Below the pieces are notes generated by a model. That model saw nothing but the letters and a program-made list of their open reading frames with translations, was not told the DNA's origin and did not search any database. The position numbers and the translations under genes were made by a program. A stretch of 64,000 nucleotides of DNA from NCBI GenBank assembly GCA_036877525.1, contig JAZGTH010000007.1:14058501-14122500 (forward strand). Direction: 5' to 3'. Below, one piece after another: positions 44,101 to 45,578 of this stretch. Position 1 is the first letter of the stretch. Each line of letters starts with the position of its first letter. This DNA is from Chromobotia macracanthus (Eukaryota > Chordata > Actinopteri > Cypriniformes > Botiidae).

Positions 44101-45578
44101 TAGAGCATTCCACCACAAACTGTGTGTCATGGTTTTCTTCTCAGGTCTGAAAGGAGGGACATCAGCTGTAAACAAACACTGCTACACACAACAAACATCA
44201 TGTTAAAAAAACATACAATAACCAGATACAATGTTCACCCTCTTATTTAAACCCGACTGATGTTCTGTCTTCAGGAAACAGACACAAAGGCAGAAAATTC
44301 ACAACACTCTTGACAAAATGACAAAGACAAACTCTGGCAAGGAAACTGTTTCTGTTAACAAATCTTATTTCAAACAAAGCCTTAATTTTTTATTTCGAAG
44401 CCAAACCAAAAATATAGAGTGAGCAAAGGCCCAGACAGACAGTCATTTTCCACAAGCCACCATAATCATCATAAAATATTTATGCAGGGCAGATCTAAAA
44501 TTAGATACACAAGCTGAGCACGGAGCCCTGAGGGGAACTTATAGCAGACAGGTTCAAGTATTGACCATCATGTGCAGACCAAATCACTAAGCAAGAAAAG
44601 GCACTGATCTGAGATCTTTATGTTGTGTTCTCAGGCTGGAGATATATCAAACTTCACTGGACCATCCTGCTTTACTTAATCCCAAACTTTCTTTGCAGAA
44701 ACATTCAAATATAAAGTACAGGTTTGATGTCAATGTTGATTGGGGATATGATCAATTACATGTGATGAGATTGAGTCAATTTTATATAATTGTACACAGG
44801 TGAAATTTTGAGCTACAGGCAGAGAAAGATTTTAAATTGAAATCTAACAATTTAAATTTATTTTCACAAAGAGCTTCAATATTTTTGAAACAACTTGAGG
44901 GTGAGAGAATTCATGATGACAGAATTCATTTTGGGGACAACAATTTCATGCAAGCTGCAAAACAAATTATGGATTCCAACAACTGAGGTCAAATTTGGTA
45001 GCTTTCTTTTTTTTCTGAATCTTGTACATTTCCAGGCAAAAGAGAAGGTTTCCACAAATATTTCTATCACTTCTATTTTCACACATCAAAGAGTTGATGT
45101 GTATCAACAACAATTTCATGCATGCTGCAAAACAAATTATGGATTCCAACAACTGAGGTCAAATTTGGTAGCTTTCTTTCTTTCTGAATCTTGTACATTT
45201 CCAGGCAAAATAGAAGGTTTCCACAAATATTTCTATCACTTCTATTTTCACACATCAAAGAGTATATTTATGTGCTGAAACAACCAAACAACAGGTTGAA
45301 AGAGGCTGTGTGTTATTGTGATTAAACCCACTGTTCTCAAATTTACTGTAACTTACTGTATGTTACAGTAAGTACGTTACACTGACTCACTGACAACAGC
45401 AATTTTCACAAAACGTTTACAAAACAGCTCAACTTAGTATTTCTTATTATTCCTATCTGTTTTATAATTGTTCAGAAAACATTCAGATGAGAAGCGCAGC
45501 TGTTACCTTGTATATGTGGTATGTAGGGGGCCAACAATTTGCCTCTTTTCTTTTCATAGCCCTTCTGTGTGATGTCAC
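1393..45578 (-). CDS. dip2a: dip2a, disco-interacting protein 2 homolog A (31 internal exons, both ends missing)
   Basis: DIP2 proteins carry an N-terminal DMAP1-binding region followed by two adenylate-forming (fatty acyl-AMP ligase-like) domains; the family is linked to lipid metabolism and neuronal development. Here 31 exons on the minus strand join in a consistent frame of 3863 nt (a 2-nt split codon plus 1287 codons). Recognisable blocks in order are GDITQKGYEKKR, the linker STSSSASSTSSHPGG, IQQLLNTLKRPKRPP, FMVAFYGCLLAE, YKSSKEGSTMG, DIP2 core RRHNADDVVATAL, EQRPDASEEDSFQW, TCVTNLPKPRQKQ, FYGCLYAGCVPVTVRPPHPQ, DFSVSTTGILAGVKMSH and RVNVAICLQ. Features such as SVLVPPLELE and CMVVAEERPRIALTQSFSK fit paralogue A better than B or C, from recalled human sequences. 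No frameshift or stop was found, so it looks functional. The promoter and first exon are right of the window and the 3' end is left of it. Confidence 0.95.
1564..4132. other. dip2a: Intron 31 of dip2a with short repeats
   Basis: No host exon seen. It holds an (AAT)n microsatellite at about 3070-3095. The block starting GGGTGTAACGATACA at 2931 resembles the terminus of a common fish DNA-transposon-derived repeat, and a reverse-oriented relative is present near 61.07-61.15 kb. Two-sided flanks of these repeats could not be fixed by eye. Confidence 0.5.
4133..4301 (-). CDS. dip2a: dip2a exon 31
   Basis: 169 nt. The first base completes a serine codon split with exon 30, followed by VYSGHQSVLVPPLELE, then FCSYSVMEMCTKGLGSQTE and LR. 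It lies in the core of the second adenylate-forming domain and matches DIP2A closely. The donor CGG/GTCGGT is a poor fit to consensus, but the length of the joined protein across exon 31 to 32 agrees with the family. Confidence 0.93.
4416..4546 (-). CDS. dip2a: dip2a exon 30
   Basis: 131 nt, starting at phase 0 with MSHAATSALCRSIKLQ and ending ALWCLC plus two bases of a serine codon. The stretch RQIAICLDPYCGLGF is nearly invariant in DIP2 proteins and corresponds to the A4 helix region of the second AMP-binding-like domain. Acceptor CTTACAG, donor CAG/GTGGGC. Confidence 0.95.
4792..4901 (-). CDS. dip2a: dip2a exon 29
   Basis: 110 nt, starting in a split aspartate codon: DDLPRKRVSQIY, then LAYLDFSVSTTGILAGVK at phase 0. 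STTGILAGVK lines up with the A3 phosphate-binding loop of adenylate-forming enzymes; the canonical loop is richer in Ser/Thr/Gly and ends in PKG, so nucleotide chemistry may be altered, as in all DIP2 proteins. The end of an interspersed repeat begins about 25 bp upstream of the acceptor. Confidence 0.94.
4915..5300. mobile_element. Fragments of a short terminal-inverted-repeat element (intron 28)
   Basis: Bases 4928-4957 (TCATTTTAAGG... TTTCTTTAA) look like a right-hand terminus of the element family described at 10461-11092 and 15666-16257. The region 5050-5290 matches the internal and right part of the same family, including ACACCTAGGATG and GTGTTCAGCTGAA. The arrangement suggests two overlapping or rearranged insertions rather than one intact copy. 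Confidence 0.55.
5331..5442 (-). CDS. dip2a: dip2a exon 28
   Basis: 112 nt, phase 0 start: VSKSVCILTTQAIMKLLKS, then AGAVDIKSWPLILET with one leftover base. This is the variable segment just before the A3 loop of domain 2. Acceptor TTTTTGACAG, donor ACAG/GTAAAG. The residues differ from human DIP2A at several places but keep length and register. Confidence 0.93.
5443..6684. other. dip2a: Intron 27 of dip2a (no gene seen)
   Basis: About 1.24 kb with no conserved coding sequence. Short open frames such as the one near 5893-6090 on the minus strand have no family resemblance. A phrase near 5745-5860 (GGGTGCTTTCACACTTGG) is typical of a short fish interspersed repeat; its other end may be near 6600 (CAGTGTGACAGCAGCC), which would make most of the intron one non-autonomous element. 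That reading is tentative. Confidence 0.4.
6685..6806 (-). CDS. dip2a: dip2a exon 27
   Basis: 122 nt. The split glycine codon is followed by IDLIATFYGCLYAGCVP and VTVRPPHPQN, ending VKMIVE at phase 0. This is the A2-like region at the start of the second adenylate-forming domain and is among the most conserved DIP2 stretches. The donor GAG/GTTGAC is weak. Acceptor CTTCTGCAG. Confidence 0.95.
6929..7052 (-). CDS. dip2a: dip2a exon 26
   Basis: 124 nt, phase 0: GTVGSTASCVQLHKRAERVA, then LMERGRLNTGDHVALVYPP plus one base of a glycine codon. It is the A1-like part of domain 2 (GD-VAL-YPP). Acceptor TTTATCAG, donor CTG/GTGAGA. Confidence 0.95.
7053..7360. other. dip2a: Intron 25 of dip2a with repeats
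   Basis: Contains CA-rich stretches (about 7090-7100 and 7305-7340). The block 7120-7260 includes TATGCCCCTCCCCCTAACC and ATGAGGACACAAAAGTGTCC, part of the same dispersed repeat family seen at about 935-1010 and 51.8-52.05 kb. No coding sequence. Confidence 0.5.
7361..7441 (-). CDS. dip2a: dip2a exon 25
   Basis: 81 nt, 27 codons, phase 0 at both ends: FLYMQDVLQWRAQATPDHPL and FLLLNAK. It opens domain 2. Compared with my recollection of human DIP2A, three residues are absent before the phenylalanine, which could be a species difference or an alternative acceptor. Acceptor CTCCTGTAG, donor AAG/GTACAG. Confidence 0.9.
7442..8368. other. dip2a: Intron 24 of dip2a (no gene seen)
   Basis: AT-rich intron with T-runs (8210-8230). 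There is no recognised exon, and no repeat whose ends I could fix. Confidence 0.5.
8369..8469 (-). CDS. dip2a: dip2a exon 24
   Basis: 101 nt, starting in a split glutamate codon: EVGPASMIIGNLVAGKRIAQ, then LEDNEQ at phase 0. It is the linker between the two adenylate-forming domains. The acceptor is taken at CCAG/AGGTGG because the AG two bases further on would break the frame. Donor CAG/GTACAT. Confidence 0.92.
8500..8775. repeat. Minisatellite filling intron 23 (about 9 units of 26-36 bp)
   Basis: The core GATGTCAGATCAGTGCA recurs about nine times, separated by CA runs of varying length with TA, GC or ATG interruptions. It occupies about 275 of the 315 bp of intron 23 and begins within 10 bases of the exon-23 donor. 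Open frames through it on the plus strand are by-products of the repeat. Confidence 0.9.
8785..8992 (-). CDS. dip2a: dip2a exon 23
   Basis: 208 nt, phase 0: AIDSIHQVGVYCLALVPANT, then GGIHISETKQRFLEGTLHPC and TCVTNLPKPRQKQPG with one leftover base. This is the C-terminal subdomain of the first adenylate-forming unit plus the start of the linker, and is nearly identical to human DIP2A. Acceptor CCTATCAG, donor ACAG/GTGAGT. Confidence 0.96.
9098..9212 (-). CDS. dip2a: dip2a exon 22
   Basis: 115 nt. The first base completes an arginine codon, followed by IAVFSVSVLHDERIVVVAEQ, then DASEEDSFQWMSRVLQ at phase 0. Part of the C-terminal subdomain of domain 1. Acceptor TGTGTCAG, donor CAG/GTGAAC. Confidence 0.95.
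9213..9653. other. dip2a: Intron 21 of dip2a (no gene seen)
   Basis: No coding sequence. The block 9240-9420 (with TTAGTGAGGACC and AGTGGTCCTCATTAAA) has partly complementary GAGGACC/GGTCCTC ends and may be a small repeat related to the GGGGACA family; this is not certain. Confidence 0.4.
9654..9781 (-). CDS. dip2a: dip2a exon 21
   Basis: 128 nt, phase 0: DDLVFVVGKMDGLLMVSSRR, then HNADDVVATALAVEPMKFVY and an arginine codon left with two bases. GKMDGLLMVSSRRHNADDV sits at the A8 hinge position of domain 1. Acceptor TTGGCAG, donor AAG/GTAAGG (strong). Confidence 0.95.
9867..9947 (-). CDS. dip2a: dip2a exon 20
   Basis: 81 nt, 27 codons, phase 0 at both ends: TIPVTSSGTPISDRPFTRTA and LLGFIGP. 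RPFTRTALLGF corresponds to the A7 region, where classical adenylate-forming enzymes have Y-RTGD; the Asp is replaced here, as in the family. Acceptor TCTTCAG, donor CCG/GTGTGT. Confidence 0.94.
10147..10283 (-). CDS. dip2a: dip2a exon 19
   Basis: 137 nt, starting in a split alanine codon: ALVCVVQLEGTPYLCRTDEV, then GEICISSNTSGISYYGLPGM and TKNIFE at phase 0. GEI belongs to the A6 region of domain 1. Acceptor TGTACAG; donor GAG/GTTAGA is somewhat weak. Confidence 0.95.
10461..11092. mobile_element. Short terminal-inverted-repeat (MITE-like) element, copy 1
   Basis: The left end AATGAAATAGTTCACTTTA is complementary to the right end near 11065-11090 (TAGAGTGAACAATTTCAC), giving terminal inverted repeats with mismatches. 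The interior shares CCAGCTTTGTAATGGCATTG and related text with copies in introns 28 and 12. There is no transposase frame, so it is non-autonomous. Its right end stops about 33 bp from exon 18. Confidence 0.7.
11124..11263 (-). CDS. dip2a: dip2a exon 18
   Basis: 140 nt. The first base completes an arginine codon, followed by PPEMGVPPPGKAVLSMSGLS, then YGVIQVDTEEKLSVLTVQDV and GQVMPG plus one base. It precedes the A6 region of domain 1. The donor GGAG/GTGCCA has a poor +4 to +6, and a transposon terminus lies just beyond it. Acceptor GTGTTTAG. Confidence 0.93.
11503..11617 (-). CDS. dip2a: dip2a exon 17
   Basis: 115 nt. Two bases complete the tryptophan codon begun in exon 16, then SISSCDAFLNVFQSRGLRPE and VICPCASSSEAMTVALRR. 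It contains the A5-equivalent part of domain 1. Acceptor AATGAAG with only a modest pyrimidine tract, donor CAG/GTAGAT. Confidence 0.93.
11730..12838. repeat. 25-bp minisatellite with 75-bp higher-order repeat, continuous with the exon-16 splice donor
   Basis: The monomer is about 25 bp (plus strand GGTTATATAAGTGTAAACTCACAG, varied). From 12272 to 12838 three monomer types alternate, so that GTATGATCACAG recurs at 12272, 12347, 12422, 12497, 12572, 12647, 12722 and 12797, a period of exactly 75. Left of about 12230 the monomers are more diverged. On the gene strand most monomers contain TGTGAGT. The last unit runs into exon 16, and the bases TAACCCCTGTGAGTATAC shared with the units include the final eight exon bases. 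Confidence 0.95.
12832..12951 (-). CDS. dip2a: dip2a exon 16
   Basis: 120 nt, starting in a split alanine codon: ARVAVVKSRDMHWSLLAQRD, then QRDISLSSLRMLIVADGANP and one base of tryptophan. Part of domain 1 between the A4- and A5-like regions. The donor CCCT/GTGAGT is strong on the intron side but has a T at -1. This exon end is part of the flanking minisatellite unit. Acceptor TTTATCAG. Confidence 0.95.
13162..13255 (-). CDS. dip2a: dip2a exon 15
   Basis: 94 nt, phase 0: SVMNRLHVISIPYSLMKVNP, then LSWIQKVHTYK with one leftover base. Domain 1, following the A4-like helix. Acceptor GTTTTTAG, donor AAAG/GTGAGT. Confidence 0.95.
13256..13961. other. dip2a: Intron 14 of dip2a (no gene seen)
   Basis: About 0.7 kb of unannotated intron. 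There is no coding similarity on either strand and no tandem repeat. Confidence 0.5.
13962..14026 (-). CDS. dip2a: dip2a exon 14
   Basis: 65 nt. Two bases complete a glycine codon, then EIITNVLDFKRDAGLWHGVL and T at phase 0. LDFKRDAGLWHG is the conserved A4-like motif of DIP2 domain 1. Acceptor CCTCCAG, donor ACG/GTAAGT (strong). Confidence 0.94.
14027..14562. other. dip2a: Intron 13 of dip2a (no gene seen)
   Basis: AT-rich intron of 536 bp with no recognised exon or repeat. Short open frames on both strands overlap each other and carry no family signature. Confidence 0.5.
14563..14665 (-). CDS. dip2a: dip2a exon 13
   Basis: 103 nt, phase 0: YKSSKEGSTMGITVSHSAML, then AHCHALTQACGYTE with one leftover base. 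KSSKEGSTMGITVSH stands in the place of the A3 phosphate-binding loop of domain 1 and is a DIP2-specific version of it. Acceptor AGTTCAG-type (ATACTGAA on the plus strand), donor GAG/GGTGAG read as G/GTGAGT. Confidence 0.94.
14851..14875. repeat. (CT)n microsatellite in intron 12
   Basis: A run of about twelve CT dinucleotides, followed by further CT-rich sequence to 14912. Confidence 0.9.
15666..16257. mobile_element. Short terminal-inverted-repeat (MITE-like) element, copy 2
   Basis: The left terminus TTAAAGGAACAGTTTACC and the right terminus (reverse complement TTAAAGGAATATTTCAGCC, then AAAATGAAA) form imperfect inverted repeats of about 28 bp. The interior shares ACACCTAGGATG and GTGTTCAGCTGAA with the pieces in intron 28. 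The size is about 590 bp, with no transposase frame. It ends 21 bp from exon 12, on the donor side. Confidence 0.75.
16279..16388 (-). CDS. dip2a: dip2a exon 12
   Basis: 110 nt. It completes a glycine codon, then WPRLLWFVTDGKHVVKPPKD, WHPIIRDANNDLAYIE at phase 0. It lies just before the A3-like loop of domain 1 and is less conserved than its neighbours. Acceptor TTTCACAG, donor GAG/GTCAGA. An interspersed repeat terminus lies about 20 bp past the donor. Confidence 0.93.
16464..16587 (-). CDS. dip2a: dip2a exon 11
   Basis: 124 nt, phase 0: DAGSQQVGFLLGSCGVTLAL, then TTDACQKGLPKAHTGEVVTF and K plus one base. Almost identical to human DIP2A in this stretch. Acceptor TCTTCAG (plus strand CTGAAGA), donor AAGG/GTCAGT. 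Confidence 0.95.
16588..17460. other. dip2a: Intron 10 of dip2a (no gene seen)
   Basis: About 0.87 kb. The section 17125-17290 (GTGTACTTACACTAGGCAC and following) resembles the GGGTGCTTTCACACT repeat of intron 27. No coding exon. Confidence 0.45.
17461..17571 (-). CDS. dip2a: dip2a exon 10
   Basis: 111 nt, 37 codons, phase 0 both ends: VALVFPNNDPVMFMVAFYGC, then LLAELVPVPIEVPLTRK. This is the A1/A2-like region of domain 1; FYGCLLAE has its counterpart FYGCLYAG in domain 2 (exon 27), showing the internal duplication of the protein. Acceptor CTGGGCAG, donor AAG/GTATTA. Confidence 0.96.
17687..17778 (-). CDS. dip2a: dip2a exon 9
   Basis: 92 nt. It completes a glycine codon, then KLWTRSQKLAYTLLNKLSSR, NEPLLRPGDR at phase 0. 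Start of the first adenylate-forming domain. Acceptor TTTTCACAG, donor AGG/GTGAGT (strong). Confidence 0.95.
18031..18228 (-). CDS. dip2a: dip2a exon 8
   Basis: 198 nt, starting in a split valine codon: VQHPDPKQPKPEGGEMKPLN, then PPSLLASIQRWGSTQPKSPC and GKPVYTLTY plus one base. The region joins the KRPKRPP segment to domain 1. Acceptor GCCACAG, donor TATG/GTACTG. Confidence 0.95.
19010..19655 (+). mobile_element. L2-like LINE fragment (decayed ORF2)
   Basis: Plus-strand frames give SRYKKALKAAKASHLSTQIE, then DDLHKLIITSNPTTCLLDPI, SKILEKVVSTQLCTFLHSNN and FQSGFRPHHSTETALVTITN. These match the linker and early reverse transcriptase part of L2-type LINEs (typical FLSKVLEKVV and FQSGFRP-HSTETAL). 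Stops and shifts separate the pieces and it ends in a microsatellite, so this is a dead 5'-truncated internal fragment. Confidence 0.85.
19655..19715. repeat. (TG)n(TA)n compound microsatellite
   Basis: About twenty TG units followed by about ten TA units, directly at the broken edge of the L2-like fragment. Confidence 0.95.
20242..20361 (-). CDS. dip2a: dip2a exon 7
   Basis: 120 nt. It completes a glycine codon, then VPVHSRVSSKIQQLLNTLKR, PKRPPLREFFIDDFEELLD and one base. This basic segment is one of the most conserved parts of the N-terminal half of DIP2. Acceptor TCTGAAG, donor GATG/GTAGGT. Confidence 0.96.
20755..20935 (-). mobile_element. Short interspersed repeat, relative of 39370-39600
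   Basis: On the minus strand it reads GGTAACCCATATTTGAAATG, TGACCTCTGTATTTGATCC and AGTGAACACATAC. This parallels the text GGTAACCCATACCCGAAATG at 39408 on the plus strand. It is a SINE- or MITE-sized repeat whose exact family I cannot name. Confidence 0.6.
21057..23068 (+). mobile_element. DIRS1-like retroelement fragment (gag-like plus start of RT)
   Basis: Plus-strand frames show a gag-like Cys/His block (WCLECLA... LCRHCEGMP at about 21245-21330), then a Ser/Arg-rich region to about 22260. After about 22690 a reverse transcriptase start follows: TMYFHVSILP, QHRQFAFKG, VYWYRVLLYGLALSSRIF, LDNWLILVH and CKLSPTQSISFLNMELEMDS. These resemble the fish DIRS1 pattern DLKDAYFHVSILP-HR-F and LPFGL-LSPR-F. 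Several shifts and stops, and a deletion between GLALSSR and the LDNW motif, show decay. No recombinase part is present; it stops at the AT microsatellite. Confidence 0.8.
23069..23130. repeat. (TA)n microsatellite
   Basis: About 31 TA units bordering the broken DIRS1-like fragment. Confidence 0.97.
23512..23643 (-). CDS. dip2a: dip2a exon 6
   Basis: 132 nt, starting in a split aspartate codon: DNHSAPPDVTGLSGRSVHAE, then HPQVALVRGLPRGYTHTSVM, ETAD plus one base. HSAPPDVT and METADG are family landmarks; the segment between is variable linker. Acceptor CATCACAG, donor GATG/GTGAGT (strong). Confidence 0.94.
25040..25325. repeat. 21-bp minisatellite with palindromic core
   Basis: About fourteen units like TTTAGCATGATGCTAACTTGA, period 20-21. 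Each unit contains the palindrome TAGCAT-G-ATGCTA or a slightly changed version. Confidence 0.9.
26535..26725. repeat. Second array of the AGCATGATGCTA minisatellite
   Basis: About nine diverged units of the same 20-21 bp repeat as at 25.1 kb. It is followed by unique-looking sequence that reappears, with the same repeat nearby, at 59.1-59.7 kb. Confidence 0.85.
26812..26900. repeat. 22-bp minisatellite (four units)
   Basis: AAAAAATAAAAGTCATAGTGGG occurs four times with almost no differences, expanded inside the dispersed repeat that also occurs at 59.4-59.7 kb, where only one unit (CAGTCATAGCACACC) is visible. Confidence 0.9.
28487..28723 (-). CDS. dip2a: dip2a exon 5
   Basis: 237 nt, the longest exon found. 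It starts in a split aspartate codon: DTSSASEDEGSLRRQGRIGS, then VEHWFNKVIQNSSTSSSASS, TSSHPGGRAHHATSASS and ILADLMTHTQL plus one base. It is the low-complexity Ser-rich linker after the DMAP1-binding region. DTSSASEDEGSLRR and SSTSSSASST are strong DIP2 signatures. Acceptor ATCACACAG, donor CTTG/GTCAGT. Confidence 0.96.
28724..31084. other. dip2a: Intron 4 of dip2a, right-of-exon-5 part (no gene seen)
   Basis: AT-rich sequence without coding similarity. The stretch around 30915-30980 (GCGATAGTTCACCCAAAAAA, TTCACCCTCATGTCATGACG) is the start of a very common fish interspersed repeat also seen at 45.75-45.9 kb. An A-run lies at 29396-29412. Confidence 0.5.
31085..31510 (+). mobile_element. L2-like LINE 3' end fragment
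   Basis: Plus-strand frame: NTKTPAGSECSSQSSHENV in one register and LQLVQNAAARVL, YKALNGLAPQYLNKLLS, SRSLQSEKSGHLIIPRIS and IKDPLFNL in another. These match the C-terminal tail of L2-type ORF2 (LQ-VQNAAAR-LT, YKALNGLAP-YL, LRS). A stop and shifts make it non-functional. It is a different part of the element from the copy at 19 kb. Confidence 0.85.
31600..32313 (-). mobile_element. Tx1-like LINE, ORF2 C-terminal part (left of the gypsy insertion)
   Basis: Minus-strand frames read LYTLYKPPIEKRSGDLHWRI, VHGIIATNRHRAPLDPQEGE, GCPFCG and, near the stop at about 31724, INKCLCKVDSDG. Tx1/L1-clade fish LINEs have a C-terminal block KPPIE-RSGDLQWRVVHG-IATNRHRAHLDP with a CPFCG zinc-binding-like motif. 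The sequence continues across the Ty3/gypsy insertion at 36872. Stops show it is inactive. Confidence 0.85.
32309..32313. other. Target-site duplication CACCC (left)
   Basis: The five bases just before the left LTR are repeated exactly just after the right LTR fragment at 36872-36876, the length expected for Ty3/gypsy insertion. Confidence 0.9.
32314..32793 (-). repeat. Left (3') LTR of the gypsy element, full length
   Basis: 480 bp from TGTAAGG to GATGTTACA on the plus strand (the element starts TGTAACATC on its own strand). The left boundary is fixed by the target duplication, the right boundary by the adjoining polypurine tract at 32794. Confidence 0.9.
32789..33643 (-). pseudogene. Gypsy integrase C-terminal half and chromodomain
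   Basis: Frame of 284 residues from the first Met: [20 protein letters not shown] near the start carries the catalytic Glu of integrase. The block SPWYVGPFKIIRQINEVTYQ is the GPY/F module, SFHVSLLKPFH follows, and a chromodomain of about 50 residues ([20 protein letters not shown]) lies near the end. The tail is Pro/Arg-rich. The frame is open through the polypurine tract and its stop codon (32789-32791) lies in the first bases of the LTR. It is separated from the upstream pol frame by the frameshift near 33760. Chromodomains of this class bind histone marks and direct integration, by family knowledge. Confidence 0.9.
32794..32808 (-). other. Polypurine tract of the gypsy element
   Basis: On the element strand AGAGGGGGGGTTC stands directly before the 3' LTR start TGTAACATC, the position and composition of a plus-strand primer. 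Confidence 0.85.
33720..35768 (-). pseudogene. Gypsy pol: end of protease region, RT, RNase H, integrase N-half
   Basis: 682-residue frame. It begins after the protease with YEIILGIPWLSCHDP. RT motifs: [40 protein letters not shown] and FTKLDLRSAYNLIRIRDGDE (first catalytic Asp present), then MPFGLANAPAVLS. Here about 40 residues are missing, including the Y-DD box; the text resumes KLLNHQLYVKTEKCEFHV. RNase H: FIVEVDASDCGIGAVLSQ and VITDHKNLEYV. Integrase: HPGISRTLKLVQNSFWWPSM with HHCC-type zinc finger residues, CSVCAQSK, and SIDFITDLPLSDGY with the first catalytic Asp. The frame then shifts near 33760. It cannot make a working polymerase. Confidence 0.92.
35815..36742 (-). pseudogene. Gypsy gag with CCHC knuckle and protease start
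   Basis: The open frame starts in the LTR junction. Early block NELLLQRLC, then LALPDKFDGSAERCKGFIRQ and the capsid-like AIDWAAAVWETDEQFRSSPE, VFEYPAGGRDVSSRLLHLSQ, followed by the zinc knuckle CFYCGEPGHRKSQC (CX2CX4HX4C). Downstream ALVDYGI is the protease active-site position, where DSG is expected; a stop follows at 35815. The normal start of gag is missing because of the deletion that joins it to the LTR. Confidence 0.9.
36745..36871 (-). repeat. Right (5') LTR fragment of the gypsy element
   Basis: 127 bp aligned without gaps to 32667-32793 (constant offset 4078) and ending GATGTTACA before the CACCC duplication. The remaining about 350 bp of LTR, the primer binding site, the leader and the gag start are absent. 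The break is at TGTGG(T/C)AGCAAGG. Confidence 0.92.
37545..37755 (+). mobile_element. Short LINE-tail-like repeat inserted in the Tx1-like LINE
   Basis: Contains TTTATGTAGCACCTAG, TCCTGGAGAAACGTTGTTTC and TGAATGACAATAAACTCC. The same order (TTTAGCACCCTGG, GAAGAACGTTTTTCATTCC, GTGACAATAAAGCTAC) is found at 53.92-54.25 kb. These look like 3' ends of a fish LINE or SINE family with a polyadenylation-like AATAAA and a short-repeat tail. Confidence 0.65.
38117..38800 (-). repeat. Tandem duplication inside Tx1-like ORF1 (second copy shortened)
   Basis: The block starting AATATCAGACCATTGGTCAT at 38117 recurs at 38563, and the block CTCCACACTCAAAACACTTT at 38501 recurs at 38739. Each copy encodes on the minus strand a zinc knuckle: CFECGDVGHKHFVC (upper half, near 38480-38525) and CFECGDMGHKRFAC (near 38715-38760). 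The copy at 38563-38800 lacks about 200 bp of the interior found in the other. Confidence 0.85.
38274..39068 (-). pseudogene. Tx1-like LINE ORF1 remnant
   Basis: N-terminal frame from 39068: VKETFVPVAPLSAAANKVTI, SNVLTFVSNDAISSELQRFG and HVLSFRHQVYMFLHSLEQTL, an RRM-like fold typical of Tx1-clade ORF1 that precedes the zinc knuckle. The frame then shifts into CFECGDMGHKRFAC. Because of the duplication, a second knuckle and a Glu/Asn/Thr-rich tail (TNNTETLKTKEQDNG) follow. ORF1 proteins of this type bind element RNA. Shifts make it non-functional. Confidence 0.8.
39370..39600 (+). mobile_element. Short interspersed repeat (CCGGGGAGCATTTGGGG type)
   Basis: Contains GGTAACCCATACCCGAAATG, TGACCTCTGCATTTAACCC, CAGAGCAGTGGGAAGC, TGCCCGGGGAGCATTTGG and GCTCAAGGGCACTTCAG, a text seen throughout cyprinid genomes (recalled, exact family not certain). 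A second, reverse copy is at 20755-20935. Confidence 0.65.
39601..40767. other. dip2a: Intron 4 of dip2a, remainder near exon 4 (no gene seen)
   Basis: GA-rich stretch at 39645-39740, otherwise unremarkable intron sequence without coding similarity. Confidence 0.5.
40768..40887 (-). CDS. dip2a: dip2a exon 4
   Basis: 120 nt, starting in a split aspartate codon: DLHTEAVHAALAKYKERKMP, then MPSKRRSVLVQSSVEACTPP and one base. HTEAVQAALAKYKERKMPMPSKRRS is a hallmark of DIP2A within the end of the DMAP1-binding region; only small changes are present here. Acceptor CTTTACAG, donor CCAG/GTACAA. Confidence 0.96.
41072..41191 (-). CDS. dip2a: dip2a exon 3
   Basis: 120 nt. It completes a glycine codon, then VDSSLQTDHRIQSSSHLVPP, NSRDERFRS and one base. 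ASRDERFRSD is the family landmark at the end; the middle is variable. Intron 3 is only 184 bp. Acceptor GTGTGCAG, donor TCGG/GTAGGA. Confidence 0.93.
41860..42395. mobile_element. Non-autonomous Tc1/mariner-type TIR element
   Basis: The left end TATATACACTTCCGTTTGG and right end (reverse complement ATATATGCAGTACTGGTTAA, then AAGTTTGGAAACAC) are imperfect inverted repeats resembling the CACTACCGTTCAAAAGTTTGG ends frequent in fish. The interior is AT-rich with no transposase. Confidence 0.6.
44938..45262. repeat. Direct tandem duplication, period about 170 bp
   Basis: CAATTTCATGCAAGCTGC at 44941 recurs as CAATTTCATGCATGCTGC at 45111, and the following about 150 bp (to AACATCAAAGAG-like text) match with only a few differences. 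Two units only. The left unit ends about 45094, the right about 45262. Confidence 0.92.
45507..45578 (-). CDS. dip2a: dip2a exon 2
   Basis: 72 nt. It completes a glycine codon, then DITQKGYEKKRGKLLAPYIP, HIQ and one base. GDITQKGYEKKR is the signature of the DMAP1-binding region at the N-terminus of DIP2. Acceptor TGTCTGCAG, donor CAAG/GTAACA. The preceding exon, with the start codon, would encode about 30 residues ending ELELSE and is not in the window. Confidence 0.95.

Larger units (their letters stand above)
41192..45506. other. dip2a: Intron 2 of dip2a
   Basis: 4.3 kb. Listed separately: a TIR element (41860-42395) and a 170-bp tandem duplication (44938-45262). The rest, 42400-44930, holds no recognisable exon. 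A short frame around 43674-43868 has no family resemblance. Confidence 0.55.
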
